Shown here in pieces: positions 36,123 to 45,698 of a stretch of DNA of 64,000 nt. The translations under genes and the position numbers were made by a program. Where the stretch lies: the NCBI RefSeq assembly GCF_001721685.1, contig NZ_CP012502.1:1674001-1738000 (forward strand), written 5' to 3'. This DNA comes from Salisediminibacterium beveridgei. GTDB lineage: Bacteria; Bacillota; Bacilli; Bacillales; Salisediminibacteriaceae. Position 1 is the first letter of the stretch, and each line of letters opens with the position of its first letter. Under the pieces are notes generated by a model that saw only the letters and a list, made by a program, of their open reading frames with translations, was not told the DNA's origin and made no database searches.

Positions 36123-36383
36123 ATGAAGCAAATTAATGCAATCGTAAAGGAAATCAGCCAAGAAGGTTATGTCACTCTACTTGCAAAAAGTCTTTCAAAA
36201 GAATGGACTCTCGAGATGGATATAATACCTGTCTCCGTTCAAATAGGATCGTGGCTTCAACTTACACTTGATGATGTAAGGATTGTAATGATTGAAATGG
36301 ACCAAGAAGACATCGTCGCTTCAAGAATCGCAGTAGATCGGAAATGGCAACGACTGCAGGATAAACGGAAAAAAGGTAATTAG
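36123..36383 (+). CDS. small protein, possible DUF3006-like
   Basis: 86-residue soluble protein, mainly beta strands with a basic helical tail (RKWQRLQDKRKKG). The pattern of alternating hydrophobics around LTLDDVRIVMIEMDQE vaguely resembles DUF3006 proteins, but this is not secure. TGGAGGTG precedes the ATG. It is 17 bp after the amidase gene and probably in its operon. Confidence 0.6.
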   Translation: MKQINAIVKEISQEGYVTLLAKSLSKEWTLEMDIIPVSVQIGSWLQLTLDDVRIVMIEMDQEDIVASRIAVDRKWQRLQDKRKKGN

Positions 36384-36473
36384 ATAAACGTTTTGTGAGC
36401 ATAAAACAGATCAATTGACAATATACCAATAAGGGTATAAGCTAAGCTTAGTCCATGCAAAGGAGATGCTCTA

Positions 36474-36881
36474 ATGAGTTATGTTTTAATCGTATTGCTA
36501 TTATTAATAACTGGCCTGCTCGTATATCAGCGTTATTCAGCTCCTCATACAATGGTGAATTATGGTAATATTTCAACAGACGAAATGGATGATGAATGGG
36601 TTCTTGATATTCGAGAATATCAAGATGCGTTGAGACGTCCTTCGGAAGCTGCAATCAATGTTCCATTAGCTTATTTGAAACGACATTATCCAAAAGAGAT
36701 GCCAAGACAATTAATTCTGGTTGCAAATGACCGTGTCGAAGTGAATCTTGCATGCCGATTCCTTGAGCGCAAAGGTTATAAAGTAATCGGTTATCAAATG
36801 TGTCCAGCTGACTTTCGCAACAATGCGGTTCATGCTCAGAACGGCGCATTACATGAACCTTGCAAAACGACCTCTTGCTGA
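36474..36881 (+). CDS. membrane-anchored rhodanese-like protein lacking the active cysteine
   Basis: 135-residue protein. An N-terminal transmembrane helix (about 3-18) is followed by a rhodanese-like fold: EWVLDIREYQDA (about 41-52), INVPLAYL, and LILVANDRVEVNLACRFLERKGY (about 79-101). The active loop, normally C-x4-R after the central strand, reads ANDRVEVN, so the sulphur-carrying cysteine is absent. Cysteines do occur later in the chain (ACRF, QMCP and a terminal TSC). A regulatory or binding role is more likely than sulphurtransfer. TTGACA at 36415-36420 with TATAAG at 36436 may be its promoter, though the spacer is only 15 bp. Confidence 0.75.
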   Translation: MSYVLIVLLLLITGLLVYQRYSAPHTMVNYGNISTDEMDDEWVLDIREYQDALRRPSEAAINVPLAYLKRHYPKEMPRQLILVANDRVEVNLACRFLERKGYKVIGYQMCPADFRNNAVHAQNGALHEPCKTTSC

Positions 36882-36916
36882 TGCCTGTCCGGGCTAACCG
36901 GATAGGCATTGTTTTT
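36881..36916 (+). terminator. terminator after the rhodanese-like gene
   Basis: ATGCCTGTCCGG (36881-36892) with CCGGATAGGCAT (36898-36909), one G-U, then TGTTTTTG. Confidence 0.8.
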
Positions 36917-36981
36917 GTTACTATCGATTTATGGTAAACTGTTAAATGTTGTCTGAATTCGTTTTAAGGAGTGGACTATTG

Positions 36982-37884
36982 ATGGCGAAGGCATACTTGC
37001 TCATGATTTTTGTTGCGATGTTTTATTCAGGAAATATCCTTGTCGGTAAAGCTATCAATGATCTTCCACCTATTACGATCGCTTTTTTCAGATTGCTCTT
37101 GGCATTCATAATTGTAGCGCCATTTGCATATCGACAGGCATATCTTTCTCGTGAGACATTTTATAAACTCAAGTGGCCATTTATATTGATGACACTTTCT
37201 GGGGTGACGTTTTTCAATACATTCATTTACGGTGCTTTACAATTCACATCGGCCACGAATGTAGCTGTTTTGGAGACCGTTATTCCAGCGTTAACGGTGT
37301 TGCTGAGCGCCTGGTTAATTAAAGAACGATTGCCTCGAATTGCAATCATCGGTGTGATCTTGTCAATCTGCGCAGCTATGTATGTAGTGGTTGATGGACA
37401 GGTTCTCCGGTTACATCAGTTGAACTGGAATCCTGGTGACCTGATAATGATCGGGGCGATCATCTGCTGGTCAGTCTATTCCATTATGGTTAAACAATAC
37501 ATGACATTTTTTAAGCCCTATGCTGCACTGTTCGTGATGACGGGATTGTCGGTCCTTGTGCTCCTTCCAATTATGTTGGTCGAATGGCTGATTACGGGCA
37601 TTCCTGATTTGACATTCAACCTTCCTATGTATGCTGGACTCTTATATCTTGGGATTTTTCCATCATTAACTGCGCTGCTCTTTTTCAATGAAGCAGTGGG
37701 AACATTAGGTGCTTCCAGGGCCGCTGTCATGTTAAATCTCTTGCCGATCTTTACGATGGCAGGAGCGGCCATCTGGCTTGGGGAAGCTGTTACAGTTCAC
37801 CATCTATCAGGAACGGTGTTTGTAATTATTGGTGTATGGTTAACTACAAAAAAAAGAAGCTCTAAAATCACGGGCAATTTGTAG
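36982..37884 (+). CDS. EamA/DMT-family transporter
   Basis: 300-residue, ten-helix drug/metabolite transporter made of two EamA repeats (about 8-137 and 150-290). Conserved features: a helix-1 GNILVGKA segment and FRLLLAFIIVAPFAYR, and in the second repeat GASRAAVMLNLLPIFTMAGAAIWLGEAV. It exports small metabolites or amino acids; the substrate is unknown. Start 36982 follows AAGGAG by 10 nt. Confidence 0.88.
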   Translation: MAKAYLLMIFVAMFYSGNILVGKAINDLPPITIAFFRLLLAFIIVAPFAYRQAYLSRETFYKLKWPFILMTLSGVTFFNTFIYGALQFTSATNVAVLETVIPALTVLLSAWLIKERLPRIAIIGVILSICAAMYVVVDGQVLRLHQLNWNPGDLIMIGAIICWSVYSIMVKQYMTFFKPYAALFVMTGLSVLVLLPIMLVEWLITGIPDLTFNLPMYAGLLYLGIFPSLTALLFFNEAVGTLGASRAAVMLNLLPIFTMAGAAIWLGEAVTVHHLSGTVFVIIGVWLTTKKRSSKITGNL

Positions 37885-37966
37885 AGTGATGATATCTTTG
37901 CCTTGCAAAAAGTACGGATTACACGTATGATTCTTGATGAGGAAATACGCAGGAAAGAGGGTTACT

Positions 37967-39055
37967 ATGAGTAAAACATCCATTTATGGATTAACATTTC
38001 AGCAACTGGAAGACTGGTTTGAATCACAGGGAGAAAAGAAGTTCCGTGCCAAACAAGTATGGGACTGGCTTTATGTGAAACGGGTCCGCAGTTTTGATGA
38101 GATGACAAATATTAAAAAAGACACAATTGAATTGATTGCCAACCATTTTATTCTTGAAACATTAGAACTTCATTCCAAACAGGAATCAAAAGATGGGACA
38201 AAGAAATTTTTATTCAAATTAGCTGATGGAAATTTGATCGAAACCGTTTTGATGAAGTTTGACTACGGGAATTCGGTCTGTGTTACGACACAGGTTGGCT
38301 GTAATATCGGGTGCAGCTTTTGCGCCAGTGGTTTGTTATCGAAAGATCGGGATTTAAGCGGAGCAGAAATAGTAGAACAAATACTGAAAGTTCAGTTCGA
38401 CATGGATGAACTGGGTACAGAAGAAAGAGTCAGTCATATCGTTGTGATGGGGATCGGTGAACCATTTGATAACTACACGAATCTGATGAATTTTCTGCGT
38501 ATTGTAAACAGTGACAGAGGTCTTGCCATTGGTGCACGGCACATCACTGTATCAACCAGCGGTTTGGTCCAAAAAATTCGGGATTTTGCAGACGAGAACT
38601 TTCAGGTGAATCTGGCAGTATCTCTCCATGCTGCTAATAATCAACTTCGATCAAGCATTATGAAAATCAATAAAGGACAGCCGATAGAAGATGTGATGGC
38701 TGCTATTGACTATTATATCGAGAAAACAAATCGACGGATTACATTGGAATATATTCTTCTTGATGGTGTGAACGATAAGCCTGAGCATGCCCGGGAACTT
38801 GCAGAGTTGATCAATGATAAAAAGAAACTGACTTATGTTAATTTGATCCCCTATAATCCGGTAGATGAATATATTCAGTATAATCAGAGTGAGAAAGGAG
38901 CCATCCTTACATTTTTCGATATACTGATGAAAAATGGTGTCCAGTGCGGTGTTCGTCATGAACAAGGCTCAGATATCGACGCTGCTTGCGGACAATTAAG
39001 AAGTAAGCAGATGAAAAAAGACAAAGAAAAGACAGGTTCTTCTGGTCGATCCTGA
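37967..39055 (+). CDS. rlmN: dual-specificity 23S rRNA A2503 / tRNA A37 methyltransferase
   Basis: 362-residue radical-SAM enzyme that puts a C2 methyl on A2503 of 23S rRNA (and on tRNA A37 in E. coli). The cluster motif is [10 protein letters not shown] (about residues 113-122). The SAM-binding GIGEPFDNY (about 165) and the resolving cysteine in [10 protein letters not shown] (about 341) are present, the latter in the family's conserved C-terminal context. Start 37967 is given by GAAAGAGGG. Monocistronic with its own terminator. Confidence 0.95.
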   Translation: MSKTSIYGLTFQQLEDWFESQGEKKFRAKQVWDWLYVKRVRSFDEMTNIKKDTIELIANHFILETLELHSKQESKDGTKKFLFKLADGNLIETVLMKFDYGNSVCVTTQVGCNIGCSFCASGLLSKDRDLSGAEIVEQILKVQFDMDELGTEERVSHIVVMGIGEPFDNYTNLMNFLRIVNSDRGLAIGARHITVSTSGLVQKIRDFADENFQVNLAVSLHAANNQLRSSIMKINKGQPIEDVMAAIDYYIEKTNRRITLEYILLDGVNDKPEHARELAELINDKKKLTYVNLIPYNPVDEYIQYNQSEKGAILTFFDILMKNGVQCGVRHEQGSDIDAACGQLRSKQMKKDKEKTGSSGRS

Positions 39056-39078
39056 TACTGCTGTTGCTGTTTTTCATT

Positions 39079-39109
39079 AAGTGCTTCTCAGATGCGAGGA
39101 GCACTTTTT
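39079..39109 (+). terminator. terminator of rlmN
   Basis: AAGTGCTTCTC (39079-39089) with GAGGAGCACTT (39096-39106), one wobble, then TTTC. Confidence 0.78.
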
Positions 39110-39127
39110 CTATCGAGAGGTGAGAAA

Positions 39128-40018
39128 ATGATGAGTGATGAAAAGAACCGAAGCGAAAATGATTCTATAAACGATGAGGATTCTGATGAAGAAGTAAATG
39201 AAGAACCTCAAAAAGAAGAGGAATTGTTTTTCGATGGGGAACGCTATTATACGCGCGACGAATGGTTCAATCCACCAGACCCAATGGAGAGTCCTCCAAA
39301 GAGGAAAATGAAAAGAGGTATGAAACTGACGATAGCCATGCTTGTCACTGCGGCATTATTAGGGAATGTGTTTGCCATGTGGCCACAAATCTTTAACTTG
39401 CCAGCCATAGAATTTGTTCAGGTAAACCGCGAATTATCTCAAGATGAAAGTATTCAAGAGCTTCAGGATGGTGTTGTGGTCGTTCGTGCCGGTAATTCCA
39501 AAGGAACCGGTTTTGTTTACAACCTTGAAGAAGGTCTCGTGTTAACTAATGAACATGTTATCGATCAGCAGGATCCTTATCCTGTCATTACATTTGAAAA
39601 CGGGGAAGCCTATCAATCAGAGATCATTTATACTGATGAAGACTTGGATATAGCGGTTTTGCAGGTTGAGGATATGAACGATCACGTTGAGTTGCAGTTT
39701 AAAAACGAATGGTCACAGGCAGAAGAAATTGTTTTTATAGGAAATCCTCTATTTTTTAACTTCATTGCGAATCGCGGTCAACTGATTGGTTTATTGGAAC
39801 AATCCAACCGGGAAAACGCCCCTTTGATGCTTGATGCACCTGTATACAGAGGAAGTAGTGGATCCCCTGTATTTAACGCATCAGGCGAAGTCATTGCAGT
39901 AGTTTATGCGACAACAACAACGCTCGTTTCAGGAGAAGATCAGCGCGTTGGACTTGCGATTCCTGCGGGTGATTTCATTCACGACATTCCGGGAATCAAT
40001 TCGGATAGCTTTGAATGA
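39128..40018 (+). CDS. membrane-anchored trypsin-like serine protease
   Basis: 296-residue protein. A very acidic N-terminal cytoplasmic segment (about 1-45) is followed by a basic stretch, one transmembrane helix (about 66-84) and an extracytoplasmic S1C/HtrA-type protease domain. The triad is complete: His in LTNEHVID (about 142), Asp in DEDLDIAVLQV (about 171) and Ser in YRGSSGSPVF (about 245). No PDZ domain follows, unlike full HtrA. A surface quality-control or regulatory role is likely. GAGAGGTGAG precedes ATG 39128 and 39131; either may be used. Confidence 0.85.
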   Translation: MMSDEKNRSENDSINDEDSDEEVNEEPQKEEELFFDGERYYTRDEWFNPPDPMESPPKRKMKRGMKLTIAMLVTAALLGNVFAMWPQIFNLPAIEFVQVNRELSQDESIQELQDGVVVVRAGNSKGTGFVYNLEEGLVLTNEHVIDQQDPYPVITFENGEAYQSEIIYTDEDLDIAVLQVEDMNDHVELQFKNEWSQAEEIVFIGNPLFFNFIANRGQLIGLLEQSNRENAPLMLDAPVYRGSSGSPVFNASGEVIAVVYATTTTLVSGEDQRVGLAIPAGDFIHDIPGINSDSFE

Positions 40019-40079
40019 GACTGAACGCGTGATTTCTGATATGATAAACAAAAGCTGGCTGATACAGGAGGGGAACAGG

Positions 40080-40781
40080 ATGACTGAACGGATGATTGCT
40101 TTGCATGATCTTCACGCTGGATTTAAAACGAAATTTGATATTCAAGATCATTATGGTCGTTGTATCATTGCCAAAAACAGAACGATTACTGAAGAAGATA
40201 TGCGGAATCTCACAGCAATGGGAACATCCTATTTTATTTATCAAAATGTTGTGGACGAAAACGATGAACCAGAGCCTGAGGCCACGCTTGCATTAGTCCG
40301 TTTTCTTGAGGACATATCCTCTTACTCGCGGTTTCAACTCGATCACATTCTACAAGGTACATCCCTCGAAGAAGATCTGTATATTTTTCATGAAGAAATA
40401 TTCAAAGGGGTGAAAGAACGCAGAGGAATTATTGTTGAAAAAGTGACATCGGTTTTCTTTCAGCACTTTCACGATGGACTTTTTGATATGCACCTCTTTT
40501 ACTGGAAAGTAAAAGAATTTCTAGAAGATTACTCAAAAGAAGCATCGAGTCGTTTTCAGGAAGTCTTTGTTCCTTTTCCAAATGGTGCGGTAGTCTCATT
40601 AGAAAAGGGACTGGATTGCATCGTTTTGGAACAAGATCCTTCTGATCCTGAGAATCCGTTATTGAAGCCAATCCTTTCAGAGGATGAGCCTGCATTTTAT
40701 CTGAAAGATTATAATTGGAAAGTAGTATCATCCGAACCGATTTCATGTACGTTGACTTTTGAGGATCAAGATGAAAACTGA
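40080..40781 (+). CDS. HD-GYP-like flanking regions without a visible HD core
   Basis: 233-residue soluble protein. The N-terminal part (LHDLHAGFKTKFDIQDHYGRCIIAKNRTITEEDMRNL, read in pieces, residues about 7-43) resembles the segment that precedes HD-GYP domains. The C-terminal part (PFPNGAVVSLEKGLDCIVLEQDPSDPENPLLKP in pieces, about 177-209) resembles the strand-rich tail that follows them. The helical middle (about 65-170) has no HD, HHE or GYP motif. It may be a non-catalytic relative of c-di-GMP phosphodiesterases. This is recognition by pattern only. AGGAGGGG lies 6 nt before the ATG. Gap to the protease gene is 61 bp. Confidence 0.6.
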   Translation: MTERMIALHDLHAGFKTKFDIQDHYGRCIIAKNRTITEEDMRNLTAMGTSYFIYQNVVDENDEPEPEATLALVRFLEDISSYSRFQLDHILQGTSLEEDLYIFHEEIFKGVKERRGIIVEKVTSVFFQHFHDGLFDMHLFYWKVKEFLEDYSKEASSRFQEVFVPFPNGAVVSLEKGLDCIVLEQDPSDPENPLLKPILSEDEPAFYLKDYNWKVVSSEPISCTLTFEDQDEN

Positions 40782-40844
40782 TAGTTCCTGTTGATTAATC
40801 TATGGTAAACTAGTGATGAAATCAATCACGTGGAGGGGTCTTTT

Positions 40845-41798
40845 GTGGACAAAAAACGAACAGAACACATGAAATTGTTTACTTTGAATTCGAATCCTGC
40901 TCTAACCCAGGAAATTGCAGATTATCTTGGCATCAAGGTCGGTGATAGTTCCATTCAGCGTTTCAGTGACGGTGAAGTTCAGATTGTCATTGATGAAACC
41001 GTCAGGGGACAAGATACATACCTTGTGCAATCCACTGCAGAACCAGGAAATGAACTTTTGATGGAGTTATTAATTATGATTGATGCACTAAAGCGGGCTT
41101 CTGCGAAGTCTATTAATGTTGTCATGCCATACTACGGCTATTCACGGCAGGATCGAAAAGCACGTTCAAGAGAACCCATTACGGCAAAATTAATTGCAAA
41201 CCTGCTTGAATCTGCAGGAGCTGACAGAGTGATTTCTGTCGATCTTCACGCAGCTCAAATTCAAGGATTTTTCAATATACCAGTTGATCAATTAAAAGCA
41301 CACTGGCTTCTATCAGACTACTTTAAAAACAAACAGCTCGAAGATGTCGTAGTAGTCGCACCAGAAAATGCTGGTACTGCAAGAGCGCGGAAACTTGCTA
41401 ATGATCTGGATGCTCCGATTGCTCTCATTGATAAACAGCGTACTGAAATAGATGAAATGGTTCTCGGTCAATATATTATTGGTGAAGTCGAAGGGAAAAC
41501 GGCCATTATTATAGATGATATGATTGACACTGCCCGTACGATGACAGCAGGCGCAGTAGCCTTGAAGGAATTTGGCGCGAAAGAAGTGTATGCTTGTGCA
41601 ACCCACGGTGTACTGAGTGAACCTGCCATTGACCGGATACGTCAATCTGAGTTGAAGGAAGTTGTGATTACAAACACGATTCAACAATCTCTGGACAGGC
41701 AAGATGAACGGATTACGACACTATCTGTCGCAACATTGATTGGTGAAGGCCTGTTAAGGATTCACAATAATGAATCCGTCAGTAAACTTTTCGGATAA
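40845..41798 (+). CDS. ribose-phosphate pyrophosphokinase, divergent paralog
   Basis: 317-residue protein of the Prs family (ribose-5-phosphate plus ATP to PRPP plus AMP). Well kept: FSDGEVQI, YYGYSRQDRKARSREPITAKL and DLHAAQIQGFF. Changed: the usual SPDHGG is APENAG, the flexible loop KRRP is KQRT, the PRPP loop DDIIDTAGT is DDMIDTART, and CTHPVLSGPA is ATHGVLSEPA. The lysine and the second arginine of the flexible loop remain. It is unlikely to be the housekeeping prs, which usually lies next to glmU. Start GTG 40845 follows GGAGGGG by 6 nt. It could be a variant enzyme or a regulatory paralog. Confidence 0.85.
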   Translation: MDKKRTEHMKLFTLNSNPALTQEIADYLGIKVGDSSIQRFSDGEVQIVIDETVRGQDTYLVQSTAEPGNELLMELLIMIDALKRASAKSINVVMPYYGYSRQDRKARSREPITAKLIANLLESAGADRVISVDLHAAQIQGFFNIPVDQLKAHWLLSDYFKNKQLEDVVVVAPENAGTARARKLANDLDAPIALIDKQRTEIDEMVLGQYIIGEVEGKTAIIIDDMIDTARTMTAGAVALKEFGAKEVYACATHGVLSEPAIDRIRQSELKEVVITNTIQQSLDRQDERITTLSVATLIGEGLLRIHNNESVSKLFG

Positions 41799-41800
41799 TG

Positions 41801-41859
41801 AAAAAAGACCGCGCACTTTCCAAATGAAATTAATCATTGGAGAGAGCGGGGTCTTTTTT
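41801..41859. terminator. bidirectional terminator between prs paralog and pflA
   Basis: AAAAAAGACC pairs with GGTCTTTTTT at the base, extended by CTTTCCAAATGA/TCATTGGAGAG, with a T6 run on both strands. Confidence 0.85.
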
Positions 41860-41866
41860 AAATGTT

Positions 41867-42616
41867 TCAGCCAACAGGAATATCAGGGTTCTTTTTTTGC
41901 AAAATACTGATCGCCTGATTTGTCGCTGACTCAGTGGGGGAAGGGGTATCGCCCAGCGGATATACAAGCCCCATTTCATCCCATTTGTATTTACCCATCA
42001 GATGATAAGGTAGAATTTCAATTCGCTCCACGCCATTTAATTCTGAAACAAAACTGGCCAACTTATTTAAATCTGCTTCGTCATCCGTTTTTCCAGGGAC
42101 AAGAACGTGTCGGATCCACATAGGTATTTGACGCTTTGACAATTCCTTTGCAAATTGAAGTATATGGCGGTTTGTGACACCGGTTAATGACCTGTGCTTC
42201 TCGTCATCCATTTGTTTCAGATCCACCAGAAACAGATCAGTCACTTCAAGTAATGCCTTAAAGGATGATTGATAGTTATCCGCGGTAGAATACGAACCAC
42301 CAGAGCTGTCAATTGCTGTGTGGATATCAAGAGCTTTTAATTCTTTGAATAAAGCAGTCAGAAAATCCATTTGCAGTAATGGTTCACCACCGCTGACTGT
42401 GACACCACCCCCGGATGCTTTCATGTAAGGAACATACTTTTTAATATCATCAACTAATTCTGCAACAGTCATATTTTTTCCAGCTGCAAGATCCCATGAG
42501 TCGGGATTGTGGCAGTACTGGCAGCGAAGAAGACACCCTTGTGTGAAAATCATATAACGAACTCCGGGTCCGTCTACCATCCCCGTAGTTTCGATGGAAT
42601 GAATGCGTCCTTGCAT
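41867..42616 (-). CDS. pflA: pyruvate formate-lyase activating enzyme
   Basis: 249-residue radical-SAM enzyme that makes the glycyl radical on PflB. The cluster motif CLLRCQYCHNPDSWD (about 29-43) and the SAM-binding GGGVTVSGGEPLLQ (about 69-82) are present. Length matches the family. Start 42616 is set by AGGAGGTAAT; the longer frame to 42673 lacks a site. It lies 74 bp downstream of pflB on the same strand, as usual, and is probably co-transcribed. Oxygen-sensitive and active only in anaerobic cells. Confidence 0.95.
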   Translation of the reverse strand: MQGRIHSIETTGMVDGPGVRYMIFTQGCLLRCQYCHNPDSWDLAAGKNMTVAELVDDIKKYVPYMKASGGGVTVSGGEPLLQMDFLTALFKELKALDIHTAIDSSGGSYSTADNYQSSFKALLEVTDLFLVDLKQMDDEKHRSLTGVTNRHILQFAKELSKRQIPMWIRHVLVPGKTDDEADLNKLASFVSELNGVERIEILPYHLMGKYKWDEMGLVYPLGDTPSPTESATNQAISILQKKNPDIPVG

Positions 42617-42690
42617 CGATATTACCTCCTGATGTGAATAGGGGATGGAAAGGTTCAACCTTTCCATCCCCATTCTTCTTGATATTAAAT

Positions 42691-44943
42691 CTAGATCGAT
42701 TCGTGGAACGTACGATTAATGACGTCAAGTTGCTGCTCACGAGTAAGCTTAATGAAGTTGACAGCATAACCTGAAACGCGAATCGTTAATTGAGGATATT
42801 CTTCCGGCCGGTCCATAGCATCCAGAAGTGTTTCGCGATCAAACACATTAATATTCAGATGATGACCGTTCTTTACTGAATACCCATCGAGAATGGAGGA
42901 TAAGTTTGCTTTTTGCATGAGATGATCTTTACCAAGCGCTTTCGGAATAATCGAGAATGTGTTCGAAATGCCGTCCAGTGAAGCATGGTATGGCATTTTT
43001 GCAACCGAATTGAGTGATGCCAATGCGCCTTTTGTATCTCGCCCATGAAGTGGGTTCGCACCTGGTGCAAATGGTTCACCTGTTTTTCTACCGCATGGCG
43101 TGTTGCCAGTTTTCTTACCATAAACAACATTTGAAGTGATCGTCAGAATAGACATGGTCGTTTCGGCATTCCGATAAGTCGCATGCTTTTTCAATTTCTG
43201 CGAGAACGTTTCTACCAGTTCTTTGGCAATCATATCGACACGATCGTCGTCATTCCCGTATTTCGGATAGTCACCTTCAACTTCATAATCAACAGCCAGG
43301 CCGTTTTCATCGCGGATGACGCGGACGCGGCTGTGTTTAATGGCGCTGAGAGAGTCAGCAGCTACGGATAATCCTGCAATACCTGTTGCCATGGTACGGC
43401 GGATGTCCCGATCATGCAGGGCCATTTCAATGCGCTCATAACTGTACTTATCGTGCATATAATGAATAATGTTCAGTGTATTGATATAGAGTTCTGAGAG
43501 CCAATCCATCACGAGATCAAAATTTTCTCTGACCTCGTCATAATCAAGATATTCTGAAGTGATTGGTTCAATTCCTGGTGTTACTTTTGTTCCGCCCATT
43601 TCATCAACGCCGCCATTAATCGCACAGAGAAGACCTTTTGCCAGGTTCGCCCGGGCTCCGAAAAATTGCATCTGCTTACCGATTGTCATTGCTGACACGC
43701 AGCAGGCAATCCCATAATCATCTCCAAATTCATCTCGCATAATATCATCGTTCTCATATTGAACTGAACTTGTTTCAATCGACATTTTTGCGCAGTAATG
43801 TTTAAAGGTTTCAGGTAACTCTGGAGACCAGAGGACAGTCAGATTCGGTTCAGGTGCGGGTCCAAGATTTGTCAGACTGTGCAGGAATCTGAATGAGTTT
43901 TTCGTAACAAGCGGCCTGCCATCTTCACCGACACCACCGATGGATTCGGTAACCCAAGTCGGGTCTCCACTGAACAAATCATTATATTCCGGCGTCCGTG
44001 CAAATTTCACGAGACGAAGTTTCATAATAAAGTGATCTACGATTTCCTGTACTTCCGGCTCAGTAAGTGTTCCGGCTTTCAAGTCACGTTCCACATAAAT
44101 ATCGAGGAAAGTTGATACTCGACCGAGACTCATTGCAGCGCCATTTTGCTCTTTCACAGCTGCCAAATATCCGAGATAGAGCCATTGAAAAGCTTCGACT
44201 GTATTCATGGCAGGGCGAGAGAGGTCGAAACCGTATATTTTTCCGAGTTGCTTCAATTCGTTTAATGCGCGAAGCTGTTCAGCCATTTCTTCTCTGATTT
44301 GAATCGTTTCAGAGAACATGGTGCCTTCGGTTTCAGCCATTTCTTTTTTCTTTTCTTCAATCAAAAAGTCAACACCATAGAGTGCAACCCGGCGATAATC
44401 ACCAATGATCCGGCCGCGGCCGTATGCATCCGGAAGTCCTGTGATGATACCGACTTTTCGTGCTAATTTCATCTCAGGGGTGTAGGCATCAAACACACCC
44501 TGGTTATGGGTTTTGCGGTTGTTTGCAAAAAAGGCTTCGACTTCGCTGTCGAGTTCATACCCGTAAGATTCAAGAGATGCTTTTGCCATTCTCAGACCAC
44601 CAAATGGCTGCATGGAACGTTTGAACGGAACATCTGTCTGAACGCCAGTGATCTTTTCTTTGCTCTTATCCAGATAGCCAGCATCATGAGAAACGATTGA
44701 AGAAACGATTGAAGTATCCATATCATAGACACCACCGCGCTCGCGTTCCTCTTTGGAGAGTTGCATGACCTGATCCCACAATGACTTTGTTGATTCACTT
44801 GCATCTTCGAGGAATGATTCGTCACCTTGATAAAGTGTATAATTTTGTTGAATGAAATCTCTTACATCAATCGCCGATTGCCAGTTCCCAGGTTCAAAAG
44901 ATTCCCATGCAGGTTGTTGAACGGCTTCTAAAGTTTTACTCAT
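42691..44943 (-). CDS. pflB: formate acetyltransferase (pyruvate formate-lyase)
   Basis: 750-residue glycyl-radical enzyme converting pyruvate and CoA to acetyl-CoA and formate. The adjacent active cysteines are in [13 protein letters not shown] (about 410-411), and the glycyl radical site is RVSGYAVNF near the C-terminus (about residue 725). Full length, no damage. ACAGGAGGT precedes the ATG. A Rex-like box lies about 60 bp upstream of the start, downstream of a TATAAT, so repression when NADH is low is expected. Supplies acetyl-CoA to AdhE encoded 15 kb away. Confidence 0.97.
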   Translation of the reverse strand: MSKTLEAVQQPAWESFEPGNWQSAIDVRDFIQQNYTLYQGDESFLEDASESTKSLWDQVMQLSKEERERGGVYDMDTSIVSSIVSHDAGYLDKSKEKITGVQTDVPFKRSMQPFGGLRMAKASLESYGYELDSEVEAFFANNRKTHNQGVFDAYTPEMKLARKVGIITGLPDAYGRGRIIGDYRRVALYGVDFLIEEKKKEMAETEGTMFSETIQIREEMAEQLRALNELKQLGKIYGFDLSRPAMNTVEAFQWLYLGYLAAVKEQNGAAMSLGRVSTFLDIYVERDLKAGTLTEPEVQEIVDHFIMKLRLVKFARTPEYNDLFSGDPTWVTESIGGVGEDGRPLVTKNSFRFLHSLTNLGPAPEPNLTVLWSPELPETFKHYCAKMSIETSSVQYENDDIMRDEFGDDYGIACCVSAMTIGKQMQFFGARANLAKGLLCAINGGVDEMGGTKVTPGIEPITSEYLDYDEVRENFDLVMDWLSELYINTLNIIHYMHDKYSYERIEMALHDRDIRRTMATGIAGLSVAADSLSAIKHSRVRVIRDENGLAVDYEVEGDYPKYGNDDDRVDMIAKELVETFSQKLKKHATYRNAETTMSILTITSNVVYGKKTGNTPCGRKTGEPFAPGANPLHGRDTKGALASLNSVAKMPYHASLDGISNTFSIIPKALGKDHLMQKANLSSILDGYSVKNGHHLNINVFDRETLLDAMDRPEEYPQLTIRVSGYAVNFIKLTREQQLDVINRTFHESI

Positions 44944-44997
44944 TATTAAAACCTCCTGTTTTTTAAATCATTTACCCAAATGTTCATGACACTCAAA

Positions 44998-45022
44998 CAC
45001 AACGTTGTGAAATCAATCACTT
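44998..45022. promoter_or_regulatory. Rex-like operator and palindrome upstream of pflB
   Basis: TTGTGA-AATCAA-TCACTT (45005-45022) fits the Rex pattern TTGTGA-N6-TCACAA with two end mismatches; it also resembles an FNR half-pair. It overlaps CACAACGTTGTG (44998-45009), a perfect 12-bp palindrome. The likely pflB -10 (TATAAT, minus strand, 45042-45037) places the site just after the transcription start, as expected for a repressor. Confidence 0.6.
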
Positions 45023-45332
45023 ATTGATCTAATTTAATTATAATGGATATTCATCAAAAAACAATGCATGAAATGTGACGGTCTGATGAAATATAACAGA
45101 AAGTTAATTTAAGTGAAACAGATTTTAAACATAATAGTATGTTAATTTAACTTTATCGGATAATATCTCGATGAATAGCCATATGAAAATTAATTTTTAT
45201 TAAAACAATACAAATAATAGTTGTAATACAGTAGGTATTATTTCAGAATTTTGATTGATACAGATTTAAAATCAGGTGCTGGCTGATAGCTTGAATGATT
45301 GTATGTATAATGTTTACTGAGGAGGGAGATAC

Positions 45333-45593
45333 GTGAAACCGGATAATTATTTTAAACTGAAAGACGAGTTGATTCCTTTACTGCCTGAACCGGAACAATC
45401 CGTTTATAAAACATTCCGCCTGGTTGAGAAGGAGTTTTCGACATTTCATGGTTCATTAATTGTTTATGGGAGAAATGCTGTTCAGGAAACTGCTGATCGT
45501 CTGAACATGTCGGAGGGGGAAGTAAAGCAATTTACATTAAGCGCATCAAAAAAGTTACAGCAGATGTTACGTAAAAATCATCTGGATTCATGA
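45333..45593 (+). CDS. small protein with a sigma-region-4-like HTH
   Basis: 86-residue soluble protein. The C-terminal half, AVQETADRLNMSEGEVKQFT (about 50-69) followed by LSASKKLQQMLRK, has the spacing of a helix-turn-helix of the sigma region 4/LuxR kind. No other domain. Start GTG 45333 follows GAGGAGGGAG. Family not recognised. The upstream 310 bp shared with pflB is AT-rich and non-coding. A terminator follows 65 bp after the stop. Confidence 0.6.
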   Translation: MKPDNYFKLKDELIPLLPEPEQSVYKTFRLVEKEFSTFHGSLIVYGRNAVQETADRLNMSEGEVKQFTLSASKKLQQMLRKNHLDS

Positions 45594-45658
45594 AGAAAAC
45601 CTTAATTGCACAGATATGAGTGTTCAGTTCTTGAAGATGTGGCTGTTTAAAGTATAAA

Positions 45659-45693
45659 AACAGGTGCTGCATCAATCTTTGCAGCACCTGTTT
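45659..45693. terminator. bidirectional terminator between HTH-like gene and dapA
   Basis: Perfect 12-bp stem AACAGGTGCTGC (45659-45670) with 45681-45692; A5 on the left, TTTGTC on the right. Confidence 0.82.
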
Positions 45694-45698
45694 GTCAT

